A stretch of 64,000 bases of DNA. Source: JANXQG01 sp963719885 (GTDB lineage Bacteria; Planctomycetota; Planctomycetia; Pirellulales; Thermoguttaceae). Position numbers and translations under genes: made by a program. Shown here one piece after another: positions 26,800 through 36,045 of this stretch. Every line of letters begins with the position of its first letter. Positions within the stretch are counted from its first letter, which is position 1. Location of the stretch: assembly GCA_963719885.1 (NCBI GenBank), contig CAVRDP010000034.1, forward strand, positions 806,001-870,000, given 5' to 3'. The notes beneath the pieces were generated by a model. It did no database searches. It saw only the letters and a list, made by a program, of their open reading frames with translations, and was not told where the DNA came from.

Positions 26800-27026
26800 C
26801 GAATTACGAGTTGCATTTGCGTCTCTCGAAAATTCTCGAACTCGTCCCGGTCGTATGGCTCAGCCGTTCCGCGGGGAATGTTGGCGTCGCGCCGCGCCAC
26901 CAGCAGTTGGGCCGTGGCCGTATATCGCTTGCCCAGCAGTCCGGCCCACTAGCCGACTGCCGCCGCACCACCCGCCAGCAGCACGAGGATCAAGAGCCAG
27001 CACACGATCTTGAGTTTGGACGTCAC
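26800..27026 (-). pseudogene. Remnant of a Wzz/GumC-type chain-length determinant (N terminus)
   Basis: From a GTG at 27026 (GGGAGG upstream) the minus strand reads VTSKLKIVCWLLILVLLAGG, a membrane helix, then after an in-frame TAG (26951-26949) WAGLLGKRYTATAQLLVARR and FENFRETQMQLVI. This is the start of planctomycete Wzz-like polysaccharide copolymerases, where a tyrosine is expected at the stop (GYWAG). Homology ends near 26800 and nothing of the periplasmic domain or kinase remains. The flanking stretches 26693-26799 and 27027-27256 hold no recognised gene. Confidence 0.6.
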
Positions 27027-27256
27027 AAGGCACCTCCCGGTTACGTGGCGCCCTTCCTCCTTGCCCTCGAACACGCCCGAACGGGCGGCAAAGTCGTCGG
27101 GCAGATGGAATACCGTCAGTCTACCCGGTTGGGTACGGCCCAGCATTGGCTGTGGGCCAGCTTCCCAAATCGAGGCAGGAACAGCCTTGCTTGCAGATCG
27201 AGGCGCGACGGGGTAGGCTGATTACCGTAAAAATGTTGAGAAATGGTGGCAAGAAA

Positions 27257-28200
27257 ATGGAGTCAGGTTCGGCAAAAAACAGCGCGGGAGGAAATGAGCC
27301 TTCGCAGCCATTTGAGGGCGTGGGACAATTCATGCAGCGAACCACCGTTTTCTATGACAAGCATGACGTGAAATTCGCCCGCAAGCTGGATGATCGTCGA
27401 TTCCAGTGGCTTGAGGACTTGGGTGGCATGCCGCTCCAGGATGCGCCCTTGGATGCCGACGGTTTCCTGTTTGGTTACCAAGGCACCGAGGAAGACTACC
27501 GGAAGCTGGTGCGTAACCGACCCCGTATCCGCGATTGGCCCGAAGAGCAGGAGGAGTTGCGGCACCTGGATTTTATCTTGGAACGGTTGGACAAGGCAGG
27601 CGTAAGCGTGCCACGGCCGCAATCGTGGATTCTGCGGATCGACGATCACGTCCCTGCGGACATAACCTTCCCCGTGTTCGTGCGGACTTCCGTCAGTTCC
27701 TGGAAACGGGGCGGGCAAGTGTCGTGCGTGAAAAACCTCCGGCAGCTTGAAGAAGAGGCAGATCTGTTGCGCCGGGCTTTCCAGTGGGACGCCACGATCG
27801 TTGCTAGGCAGTGGCTGGAGTTTGCCCAGCAGGCTCGTGGCGATACGGCAATGCGCCACAGGAGATCCGCGTGTGGATCGTCGATCACGTGCCCGCCGCA
27901 TGGTCGTTCCACTACCTTCACGCCGTGCCCAGGCCGGATGGGTTTCCGCCCTCGGCAGAGGATCTGCGAACACTCACCCGGTACGCGGCGGAGATCGGCC
28001 CGTTATTCGGGTCCCGCCTGATTGCCGCAGATTTCGCACGAACCAGGTCAGGCGTTTGGTATTTTCTGGAAGCCGGTGCAGGGGCGTGTTCGGGGACGGC
28101 GCACGAGGTGGTCTTCAAGTCAGTGGCCCGCAGGCTGATGCACCAGCCTGCGAACCTGGAGGGTGATGCGGTGGGTGGTGGGCTTGAATCCTACCTGTAA
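27257..28200 (+). CDS. ATP-grasp domain protein (R2K-like), frameshifted
   Basis: ATP-grasp enzymes join a carboxylate to an amine or thiol using ATP. ATG 27257 gives MESGSAKNSAGG; ATG 27233 is an alternative. The visible core has FPVFVRTSVSSWKRGGQVS (nucleotide-binding strand with Lys/Arg), DATIVARQWLEF, and after the shift IRVWIVDHVPAAWSFHY, AADFARTRSGVWYFLEAG with the metal-binding Asp and Glu. The two halves lie in different frames; the indel is at about 27840. Repaired length about 314 residues. The substrate is unknown. It lies between the HEPN cassette and the sirtuin gene on the same strand. Confidence 0.62.
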
Positions 28201-28259
28201 TTTGGGGCTCCGAAGACAAACAGCAAAGATCGCGAACATCATGTACTTAATCTACTGAA

Positions 28260-29079
28260 ATGGACGACGAACAAACTTTCTTATCCCTTGCCGCCTCCTG
28301 GCTTCGCTCGGCCCACGAGGTCGTCGTGTTCACCGGCGCGGGCGTTTCGGCCGAGAGCGGCATCCCCACGTTTCGCGACGACGAGGGATTCTGGCAACAA
28401 TTCCCCGTGAGAGAGTTCGCAACCTGGAAGGGACTTGTTCGCACGGCCATCCGCCGGCCACGGCGTCTGGCCGACTTTATCCATGCCGTGCTGCACCCGA
28501 TTGCCGTGGCCAAGCCCAACGCCGGCCATCGGGCGATTGCGGAGATGGAGAAACACGTCGGCGTAACGGTCGTAACTCAGAACATCGACAACCTCCACCA
28601 GGAGGCCGGCAACACGATCGTCCACGAAGTCCACGGCTCGTTGTTCGAGGTCGTCACCCGCCGTGGCCGCTTCATCCGGCTGCTTTCGCGCCGTCAACTG
28701 CTTCAGATCGCCGAAGCCCTCGAGCCGGGCGCGGCGAGGTTGGCTCGTCCTACTGCGCGTGCTCTTGGCGATTCGTCCTCTGGCCGGACTCGCGCTGCGC
28801 GGGCTGTACCTGCCCCGGATCATACTGTTTGGCGATGCCATGGCGGAACCGGCCTGGTCCCGCGCCCTGGAGGCTGTTCAGCGATGCGACTGCATGATCC
28901 AGGTGGGCACGTCGGGCACCGTAATGCCGGCCGCGATACTTCCTTCAGAGGCGAAGGCGGCGGGGGCGAAGATCGTCACGATCGACCCGAACGAAGGCGA
29001 AGGCGATGCCTGGCTTCGGGGAACTGCGGCGATGGTGCTGCCGCAGTTACTTATGGCCGCTTTCAGCACAGAGAAGTGA
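28260..29079 (+). CDS. Sirtuin-like NAD-dependent deacylase lacking the zinc-finger cysteines, frameshifted
   Basis: NAD-dependent protein deacylase or ADP-ribosyltransferase fold. Motifs are clear: VVVFTGAGVSAESGIPTFRD (NAD binding), TVVTQNIDNLHQEAGN, and HEVHGSLFEV with the catalytic histidine. The segment where most sirtuins have four zinc cysteines (after the HG motif) is here RRGRFIRLLSRRQLLQIAEA and has none. In another frame from about 28728 the protein goes on with LYLPRIILFGDAMAEPAW, CMIQVGTSGTVMPAAILPSE and IVTIDPNEGEGDAW, the second half of the Rossmann fold. Repaired length about 272 residues. Confidence 0.8.
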
Positions 29080-29152
29080 TTAACGGCGGGAAGGCGGTTA
29101 TACTCAAATAGGGCAGTGAAGAACCTCGCGGCGTCAAACAGGAATATAGCCC

Positions 29153-29643
29153 ATGATGTTTGTGCATTTGGCTCCTGAAAAGAGGGTGAAATCCATCCTC
29201 CGCAACGGCATCAACCGACTACGAAAGCACAAGGCGGGAATCAATGGCGTGTTTGCCATGCCGGTCATGCGGAATTTCTTCGTTCCCACCAGTGGCTGCG
29301 CGAACTCAAACGACGTGGCCTGGGACCAATCGCCGGTGTCTACTTCCGTATACCCGACAACGAAACCGTGTGGGTCGGACACTACAACCAGGCCCACCAG
29401 CAGATGACGGCGGCCGAGGCGGCGACGACGATCCGTGCGGCGGAACCGTCAGAGGGATTTGAAGTGATTATCCCACGCCGCATCGAGTCCAAGGAGATCC
29501 ACCGGAGTCGCCAACTGCCGCAGGTGGTCGGTTGGCGGTACTATCCAGGATCGCACGGCAGACGGCCATGCGGCTGCCCGTTCTGTCAACGAAGTGGGTT
29601 CGGGGCAAGACGACTGCGTGAGAAGTATGAGGCCGGGCTGTAG
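29153..29643 (+). CDS. Conserved hypothetical protein with C-terminal CxCxxC, frameshifted
   Basis: ATG 29153 begins MMFVHLAPEKRVKSILRNGI, which recalls the first strand and helix of ADP-ribosyltransferase-like folds (His then a helix ending in NGI), though this is only a resemblance. An indel near 29278 shifts the frame; beyond it the chain reads SHQWLRELKRRGLGPIAGVY, then IPDNETVWVGHYNQAHQQM, PRRIESKEIHRSRQLPQVVG and CGCPFCQRSGFG, a likely metal-binding cluster. Repaired length about 163 residues. It lies between the sirtuin and a small membrane protein gene, all on one strand. Confidence 0.58.
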
Positions 29644-29657
29644 ACAGTCGAACCACC

Positions 29658-29960
29658 ATGACCGACATCAAGAATCCTCGATTGCTCTATGCCAAGGGCG
29701 CCCTGTTCGTCCTCGGCGGAATCATGGCCTCGGGCCTGATCCTCGTGGAGCGGCCGAGCATCAAGGTTGCCCTCTTGCTGGGCATCGCCATCTGGTGCTT
29801 TGCCCGGGCCTACTACTTCGCCTTCTACGTGGTCCAGCACTACGCCGATCCAAGCTACAAGTTCGCGGGCCTTTGGTCGTTTGTTTCCTATATGCTGCGG
29901 AAACCGCGGAGATGGCGGCCCGTGAGGATAGATGCCACTGGCTTGCGGTTTTTCGATTAA
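29658..29960 (+). CDS. Small membrane protein, function unknown
   Basis: 100 residues with two membrane helices, at about 10-30 (YAKGALFVLGGIMASGLILV) and 36-60 (VALLLGIAIWCFARAYYFAF), then a basic cytoplasmic tail (YMLRKPRRWRPVRID). It starts 14 bases after the preceding gene, so co-transcription is likely. No family was recognised. Confidence 0.6.
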   Translation: MTDIKNPRLLYAKGALFVLGGIMASGLILVERPSIKVALLLGIAIWCFARAYYFAFYVVQHYADPSYKFAGLWSFVSYMLRKPRRWRPVRIDATGLRFFD

Positions 29961-29985
29961 ATCGACAACCCGCAAGCCGGTGGTA

Positions 29986-30803
29986 TTACAGCCTACTCAG
30001 GAACTCGAAGAGAGCCGCGTAATAGAGGTCGGTCTGAGGGTCGTTGTGGTCGCCGCCGGGAATCGTAATGAACTGTTTCGGCTCGTTGGCCGCCTCGAAG
30101 AGCTGCCGGCCCATGGCGTAGGGGATAAGCCGGTCGGCCGTACCGTGGCTTTGCAAGAGCGGGCCGTGGTAGTCGCGGATCTTCGCCAGCGAATTGAACT
30201 GTGTCCGCATTAGCGCCCGCACGGGAAGCCAAGGCATCGTCGCATGTCCGACTTCCGGCATCGAGGCAAAGGTACTTTCCAAAACCAGGCCGCGGGCGCC
30301 GTCAGCCGCCAGATCGACCGCAACAGCGCCGCCTAGCGAGCGGCCCATGAGCACGATCTGGTTCTCCGTGATGCCGGCGGCTGGGCCAACCAGGCTCGGG
30401 CCGCGCGGGCATCGGCCAGTACTCCCGCCTCGCTCGGCGTTCCCTCGCTACGGCCGTAGCCGCGGTAGTCGAATCCCATTGCCGTCACGCCCATGCGATC
30501 GTGCAGAATCCGCAGGACGTCGGCCCAAAGGGCCACGTTGCCGCCGTTGCCGTGGCAGAAGAGCACGACCGCCCGCGGCTGTTCGCGGGGCACGTACCAT
30601 CCGTGCAGCCGCGTACCATCCTTCGCCGTGAACCACGCATCCTCGTAGGCGAGACCCGGCGGCTGCCAATCCCCGGCAGGATAACGACTGGGGGCAAAGA
30701 CTAGCGACCTCTCGATCGTTCCGAGAGGATTAAACGGACTCTGGCATCCGGCGATCAGGGCAAACAGCAGGGCCGCCACGATGAGAACCGGATGCTTGGC
30801 CAT
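29986..30803 (-). CDS. Lipoprotein alpha/beta hydrolase, frameshifted
   Basis: Serine hydrolase anchored by a lipid. The first 20 residues end in LFALIAGC, a lipobox. The fold shows FCHGNGGN (oxyanion loop), GFDYRGYGRSEG, then after a frame change near 30375 MGRSLGGAVAVDLAA (nucleophile Ser), SHGTADRLIPYAM (Asp) and PGGDHNDPQ (His). Repaired length about 272 residues. Relatives are annotated as dienelactone-hydrolase-like or peptidase-like; the substrate is not known. It is convergent with the small membrane protein gene. Confidence 0.8.
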
Positions 30804-30900
30804 TCAAGAGGCTCCAAAAAAGGGCTCCACCTACTTTGGGGGCAGCGGATTATAGGCCAGCGTTACGCGACAGGGCAAGGGCAATTCGTCTTGAATCCCC

Positions 30901-32907
30901 TTATTGCGTTTTCTTCTTGTACGTAATCACCACGGCACCAGGGCGGTCCTTGACGATTACAGAGAGACCCTGATCGAGGAGTTCGCGTCCGTTGATTTCT
31001 ATCGTGCCGGCCGTATCGTCGTTCTTCAGCGCATAGGTTGCTTGGGGATCGAGTCCTCGCAGCTTGAAGCGGGCCGCCGTGTAATTGCTCCGCGGCCTGC
31101 GGAACGCCTGGACCAGCCCCTGACCCTCCTCCGGACGATCGAACTGCCAGGCCATCCATGTGTCCAGCGCGTAGGTCCACGACGTCAACGGGTAGAAATC
31201 ACCATAGTAATACGGGGCGACTTCCCGCCACTCGTCGACGAACTTGCGCACCAGGGCAAAATCGATGTCGTCGCGTCGAACGTCGTAGCCGAGGCCCAGC
31301 AGGGGTGCGAAGGCCGTTCGCGCGGCATAGGAATCAACACGGCCCGTGCCCGTGGCAAAGTAAGGATGCCAAAGCGACAGGCCGTAGAACTGCGTGTGCT
31401 TGGCTTCGAGATCGCCGTAGTCCATGTCGCTCTTGTGCAGCGGCACGGCGCGACGCATCGACTCCAGATCGTTGCGGCGTCCGCCCGAGGCGCACTCGTC
31501 GGTCAACATGTTCGGCCTACGGCGGCGCAACTCGTCCCAGTAGGCGAGGTATCCCACGCAATGCCGAATTTCGGTAATGCCCTTGCGGTCCGGGGCGTCG
31601 TTGTTCCGCCAGTAATCCAAGGGTGGGAAGTTGAAGTCTTGGCGGTAGATGTCAATGCCTTCGTCCTTCATGAGTTTCAGGACGTGGCCGGCCATCCAGT
31701 GCTGCGCCGCGGGAATGCCGTAGTAAAAGAGTTTCTGTCGACCGTCGCTGCCCAAGAGCCACGGTTTCCGGTTCTCGTACAGCCACGTTCCCGGCGTGAC
31801 GCGCTCGGGCTCGAACCACAAGAGGGCATTCACGCCTCGGGCGTGGGCATGGTCGGTAACGGCCCGCAGGCCGTGGGGGAACCGCTGGCGGTCGACCTCC
31901 CAGGTGCCCACGTTTGGCCAACCGGTCTTGTTCACGTACCAACCGGCATCCATCCACCAGAAGTCGATCTTGATGCCGTGATCGAGGTAACGGTCGATGA
32001 ACAACTTCTGATTGTCTTCGTTGGCGGCGGTCATTTCGTTGAACTGCCCGGAAGAACCGGCGGCCAGCAACGGCGGCGGCAGTTTTCCGCCCGGACGCGG
32101 CATGTTGTGGGCCATCATCCACCGCCGCCAGACGTTCTGGGCGCGGATCCAATCGCCGCCCTTCCAGAACTGCAAGGCCATCAGCGGGCTGCGGACCTCC
32201 TCGTCGGGCAAGAGCTTGAAGTGTGTCGTCTCCTGGCCCGCGGTGACGTGGAGGCCATCCTGTTTGTCGCGAGAGAAGTTCGCGGCCCACTGTCCCGGCC
32301 ACCCTACGGCGATCATCAGGCCCTCGCCCTCCCACTGGAGATTGTAGTAGGGCCAGGCCTCGCTGGAGGCCCAGCCGCCCTGGGGAGCGAAGTGCGCGGT
32401 TGCCTCGGGGCGAAGTTCCGTTTCCAGCGGGCGATAGTCATCCGAATTCGCCTGGCTTCCGGCCTGATGGTGCAGGAGGAATTCGCGCTGCTGCCCGCGG
32501 TGCAGGGTGACGTCCAGCGCCTGGATGTTGGCCAGGATCGGGCTCTCCTGTTTGCCCATATTCTTGAAATAGAGCGTCCATTCCACTGTCGGGTAATCGC
32601 GATACTCGATGGCGACGCAACGAAGGACTAGCCCGGTTTTCGGGTCCGTATACATGGTGGTGTGTTCGCTCCGCCGGTCGTCCAATCTCCGGCTCGCCCG
32701 TATTGCTTCCCAGGTCTTCAACAGTTCGGCCGATGGTTTGCCGTTATAGGTGAAAGAGAAGAACGGCTCGACGCCCGTCTCGAACTTTGCCGCCGCCCAC
32801 TGTCGGGACTTGGCCAACTCATCGGCAGTGGGCGAAACGGCCGCCGCGTTTCCCGGTGACATGACGCACATTGCCGCCACAATGGCGACGGCGAATATCT
32901 TCCGCAT
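30901..32907 (-). CDS. Exported alpha-galactosidase-like glycoside hydrolase (GH36/GH27 clan)
   Basis: 668 residues with a signal peptide (MRKIFAVAIVAAMCVMSPGN). An N-terminal beta-sandwich (to about 270) precedes the TIM barrel. Barrel motifs: KIDFWWMDAGWYVN, ARGVNALLWFEPERVTPGTW, EGIDIYRQDFNFPP where the Asp is the expected nucleophile, ECASGGRRNDLESM, and LHKSDMDYGD for the acid/base region. These follow the order of GH36 alpha-galactosidases. It probably releases galactose from plant or algal polysaccharide outside the cytoplasm. The next gene upstream on the strand is an oxidoreductase that may process the sugar. Confidence 0.82.
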   Translation of the reverse strand: MRKIFAVAIVAAMCVMSPGNAAAVSPTADELAKSRQWAAAKFETGVEPFFSFTYNGKPSAELLKTWEAIRASRRLDDRRSEHTTMYTDPKTGLVLRCVAIEYRDYPTVEWTLYFKNMGKQESPILANIQALDVTLHRGQQREFLLHHQAGSQANSDDYRPLETELRPEATAHFAPQGGWASSEAWPYYNLQWEGEGLMIAVGWPGQWAANFSRDKQDGLHVTAGQETTHFKLLPDEEVRSPLMALQFWKGGDWIRAQNVWRRWMMAHNMPRPGGKLPPPLLAAGSSGQFNEMTAANEDNQKLFIDRYLDHGIKIDFWWMDAGWYVNKTGWPNVGTWEVDRQRFPHGLRAVTDHAHARGVNALLWFEPERVTPGTWLYENRKPWLLGSDGRQKLFYYGIPAAQHWMAGHVLKLMKDEGIDIYRQDFNFPPLDYWRNNDAPDRKGITEIRHCVGYLAYWDELRRRRPNMLTDECASGGRRNDLESMRRAVPLHKSDMDYGDLEAKHTQFYGLSLWHPYFATGTGRVDSYAARTAFAPLLGLGYDVRRDDIDFALVRKFVDEWREVAPYYYGDFYPLTSWTYALDTWMAWQFDRPEEGQGLVQAFRRPRSNYTAARFKLRGLDPQATYALKNDDTAGTIEINGRELLDQGLSVIVKDRPGAVVITYKKKTQ

Positions 32908-32987
32908 GAGCAGATCTCCTTGCTGAGGGTTTACGGGTTAGTGAAGTGACGGCAACCAGGACACGGCATTTTCCTTTCGAGCCGATG

Positions 32988-34113
32988 CTATTTGCCGAGC
33001 GTGAAGGCCGGCAGTTTGACGATCTTGCCGCCGGCGAGCGCCGACTGATGCGCAGAGACCGACGCACGTCCAGTTCGCCGACTGGACGGCATTGGGGAAA
33101 GGATCGCGGTCCTCCAAAAGGGCCATGGCGAACTCGTGCGCAAGATGCGGGTGGCTGCCGCCGTGGCCGCTGCCTTGCGTGAAACTCAAATGCGTTTTCT
33201 TGCTCGCGTCATAGACCCCCTGCGTCGTGTATTTTGCGATGGTCTTGGGCAGGCGGCGGGCGAAATCGGGGCACTTGACGGGTTGCGGAATCTTCGGCTC
33301 CGGCCGCTTGGCGGTATGCAACACGAGCGGCTCGTGCTCGATCAGCGGCCACTCGATGGTTTTCTTTGTTCCGTAAACGTCGATGCTCTCGCGATACTGC
33401 CGCGCCGTGTCGAAGAGACTGCGAATGATCCGCGCACTGACATCGCTTCCGCGGAACTTGACGTGCGCGGTCTCGACAGCGAAGGGAGAACCGTAGCACT
33501 GGATGAGCTCCTTGCGGATCGTGCCCGAGCCGAAGCAGCTCACGTATTCCGCCGGCTGACCGACGAGTCCGGCGACGGGACCGACACAGTGGGTCGCGTA
33601 CCACATCGGCGGCAGGCCCGGCCAGTAGTTGGGCCAGCCGTCCATGTCCTGCTGGTGGCTCGCCTGGACGAACTGCAGATTGCCGAGCTCGCCCTTGTCC
33701 AGCAGGTCCTTCATGAACAGATACTCGCGCGAATAAACGACCGTCTCCATCATCATGTATTTGAGGCCGGTCCGCCTCGCGACTTCCACGATCTTGCGGC
33801 AGTCGGCGATGTTCGTGGCCATCGGCACGGTGCAGGCCACGTGTTTGCCGGCCTTGAGCGCCGCAAGGCTCATCCAGGCGTGGTCAGGAATCGGGGAGTT
33901 GATGTGAACGACATCGACGTTGCGGTCCTCGAGCAGTGCAGCAAAATCCGTGTAACGCTGCTGGACGCCAAAGTATTCAGCGACGGCGTCGAGCTTTTCC
34001 TTGTTGCGTTGGCAGATCGCGTAGCAGTTGGTGTTTGGGTGCTTCTGCCACAGCGGGATGAACTCGGCCCCGAAGCCGAGCCCGACGATGGCGACGTTGA
34101 TCTTCTTGGACAT
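32988..34113 (-). CDS. Gfo/Idh/MocA-family oxidoreductase, cytoplasmic, frameshift near the C terminus
   Basis: About 375 residues. The Rossmann start INVAIVGLGFGAEFIPLWQ needs no signal peptide, unlike the gene at 6037. HINSPIPDHAWMSLAALKAG and KHVACTVPMATNIADC match the family, the EKP lysine being replaced in this subgroup. At about 33050 two bases are missing from a TCTC-type run; the repaired C terminus is SAHQSALAGGKIVKLPAF and the stop is at 32990-32988, while the unrepaired frame runs on to 32938. The gene lies just upstream of the alpha-galactosidase gene on the same strand, so both may serve carbohydrate use. Confidence 0.82.
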
Positions 34114-34221
34114 GGCCGCGTACTCCTGAAAATGTCTGCTGGATCATCAAAGCTTTAGGCGCCATTCTAATCGCGCCGACCGCCATGTCAAAATACATTC
34201 CTTGGATGATCGCCCCGGCGT

Positions 34222-34476
34222 CTACGGCGGATCATAACCACCGGGGTTCCATGGGTTGCAGCGGCAGATGCGCCACATTCCGCGCCACGCTCCGCGGATG
34301 GCGCCGTACTTCCTCACGGCCCCGATGAAATACGCGCTGCACGAAGGATGAAAACGGCAATGCCGGCCCAAGATCGGGCTAAGCGTAACCTGATAGACCC
34401 GCGCCATGCCGATCAAGATCCACGCCGGCATGCGGCGGATCGTCAGTAGGATCGAGATCAGAGGCCTGCGTTGCAT
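34222..34476 (-). CDS. yidD: Membrane protein insertion efficiency factor YidD
   Basis: Small basic protein that helps YidC/Sec insert inner-membrane proteins. 84 residues from ATG 34476; a shorter start at 34431 (MPAWILIG) is also possible. The YidD signature is plain: YQVTLSPILGRHCRFHPSCS, then AVRKYGAIRGAWRGMWRICR and CNPWNPGGYDP. It follows rnpA on the same strand across a palindromic repeat (34525-34595), the usual gene neighbourhood. Confidence 0.92.
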   Translation of the reverse strand: MQRRPLISILLTIRRMPAWILIGMARVYQVTLSPILGRHCRFHPSCSAYFIGAVRKYGAIRGAWRGMWRICRCNPWNPGGYDPP

Positions 34477-34524
34477 GGAAACCAAGAAAACGTGGAAAAA
34501 ACGACGCAGTAGAATTAGGAGAAG

Positions 34525-34595
34525 AACCACGAACTACACGAAAGAACGAGACTGCACGGACAAGACCTTTCGTGTGTTTCGTGTATTTCGTGGTT
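34525..34595. repeat. Inverted repeat between rnpA and yidD (AACCACGAA..TTCGTGGTT family)
   Basis: Arms 34525-34543 and 34577-34595 are inverted copies with one mismatch. A further partial copy of the right arm (34568-34580) lies inside. Unlike the other repeats in the window in sequence. Confidence 0.7.
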
Positions 34596-34642
34596 TCCAA
34601 TTTCCCTTCTGAATTCCCATTTTTCTGTCCTTCTTTTTTCGG

Positions 34643-34990
34643 TCAAATCTTCTTCGCCGCCCTCCGCGCCAGCCTCACCAGCGACTCCTGTAACTCGGCC
34701 GTCTCCGGTACGGCGTCAGGCCGGGGGATGACGACCAAGTCCACGCCTGCGGGCAATTGCTCGCGCGACAGGCGAAAGGCCTCGCGAATACAGCGCTTCC
34801 AACGGTTGCGAACCACGGCGCCGCCGACTTTGCGGGAAACGGAAAGCCCCAACCGCGGATGGGCCAGGCCGTTGGGGTAGATGAAGACCAACAAACGGTC
34901 GTCGCCGGCGGTCAGGCGACGCTGGTAGGCCCGTTGAAACTCCGCGCCGCGGGTGATGCGGTAGGCGCGAAGGAACCGTTGGTCGCCCAT
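34643..34990 (-). CDS. rnpA: Ribonuclease P protein component
   Basis: Protein subunit that helps the RNA of RNase P trim tRNA 5' ends. 115 residues from ATG 34990. The signature is RLGLSVSRKVGGAVVRNRWK then RCIREAFRLSREQLP, plus the aromatic/basic N terminus FLRAYRITRGAEFQRAYQRR. It begins one base after the stop of the dnaJ-like gene (TAA-G-ATG). rpmH, normally just upstream of rnpA, is not here. Confidence 0.93.
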   Translation of the reverse strand: MGDQRFLRAYRITRGAEFQRAYQRRLTAGDDRLLVFIYPNGLAHPRLGLSVSRKVGGAVVRNRWKRCIREAFRLSREQLPAGVDLVVIPRPDAVPETAELQESLVRLARRAAKKI

Positions 34991-34991
34991 C

Positions 34992-35948
34992 TTACCACCG
35001 CAAGGCTTGCCGTGGGTTGCTTGGAGATCGCGTATCAATCTGGCGGATGGTTTCCCGGTCCGCGTCGGTCAAGTTGGCGGGAAGCACGATCAGCACCTCG
35101 GCCAGCAAGTCGCCCTTGGCGCCGTTTTTCGGGGCAACGCCATGCCCCTTGATCCGCAGCTTCTTGCCGCTGGAAGTCCCCGGTGGAACGTGAAGTGCGA
35201 CCGTCCCGCTGGGCGTGGGCACGTCGACGCTCGCTCCGGCCACGGCCTCGCCAAGCGTGATCGGCAGGCGGACGACAAGATCGTTGCCCTTGCGAACAAA
35301 GAAGGGATGCGGGGCGACGTGGATTGTCAGCATCAGGTCACCGGCAGTGCCACGGCCGGAAGCTGGCTCGCCCTTGCCGCGGAGCCGCATCTTCTTTCCG
35401 TCGTCAATGCCCGGCGGAATCTTGACCACGATCGTTTCCGTCTCGCCGGACTGTCGGCGGAGACCCAATTGGACTTCGCCGCCGCTAACGGCGGTGGCGA
35501 AGGGAATAGTCACTTCGGAGGCAACATCGCTGCCGCGGCGCTTCGAACTGCCGCCGCCGGCGCCTCGGCCGGCAGCCCGGCGGACGTGTGAGAAGATGTC
35601 ACCAAGTCCGCCGCCACCCTCGCCGAAGCGTTCGGCAAAGAACTGGCCGAGGTCGATATCTTCGGCATTGAAGCCGCTCCCCGACCCGGCCCCCCAATTC
35701 GGAGCGTGTGGGGCGCCTTGGCCCATGGTTTCAAAGGAGCTGCCGTAGCGGTCGAACATCTCCCGCTTTTCCGGGTTGTTGAGCACGTCGAAGGCGGCCT
35801 GGATTTCCTGGAATTTCTTGACGGTCCCCGGTTTGTCCGGGTTCATGTCGGGATGGTGCTTGCGTGCCAACTCCCGGTAGGCCTTCTGGATATCGGCCGG
35901 GGAGGCGTCGCGGGCGACACCGAGCGTTTTGTAATAGTCAGTTGCCAT
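34992..35948 (-). CDS. DnaJ-class co-chaperone, CbpA type (no zinc finger)
   Basis: Stimulates Hsp70 ATPase activity and binds unfolded clients. 318 residues. The J-domain is residues 1-70 with the HPD motif in ARKHHPDMNPDKPG; a Gly/Phe region follows (GSGSGFNAEDIDLGQFFAER), then the client-binding beta domains (VTIPFATAVSGGEVQLGLRR, DLMLTIHVAPHPFFVRKGND). The cysteine zinc finger of true DnaJ is absent, so it is CbpA-like. It is the first gene of a dnaJ-rnpA-yidD run on the minus strand. Confidence 0.9.
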   Translation of the reverse strand: MATDYYKTLGVARDASPADIQKAYRELARKHHPDMNPDKPGTVKKFQEIQAAFDVLNNPEKREMFDRYGSSFETMGQGAPHAPNWGAGSGSGFNAEDIDLGQFFAERFGEGGGGLGDIFSHVRRAAGRGAGGGSSKRRGSDVASEVTIPFATAVSGGEVQLGLRRQSGETETIVVKIPPGIDDGKKMRLRGKGEPASGRGTAGDLMLTIHVAPHPFFVRKGNDLVVRLPITLGEAVAGASVDVPTPSGTVALHVPPGTSSGKKLRIKGHGVAPKNGAKGDLLAEVLIVLPANLTDADRETIRQIDTRSPSNPRQALRW

Positions 35949-36045
35949 GGTTTTCCAAGGGAGATTTCGCCCATTATTCTAGGATCGGACAGCCACTCTT
36001 AGCAAGCCGGTCTTGAGTCGACGCCGTAAAAAGCTATGTTATTCT

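Noticed and set aside
30904..32631. A 575-codon open frame antisense to the alpha-galactosidase
   Set aside because: Low-complexity basic/valine composition, no start signal, and the minus-strand protein is plainly real.
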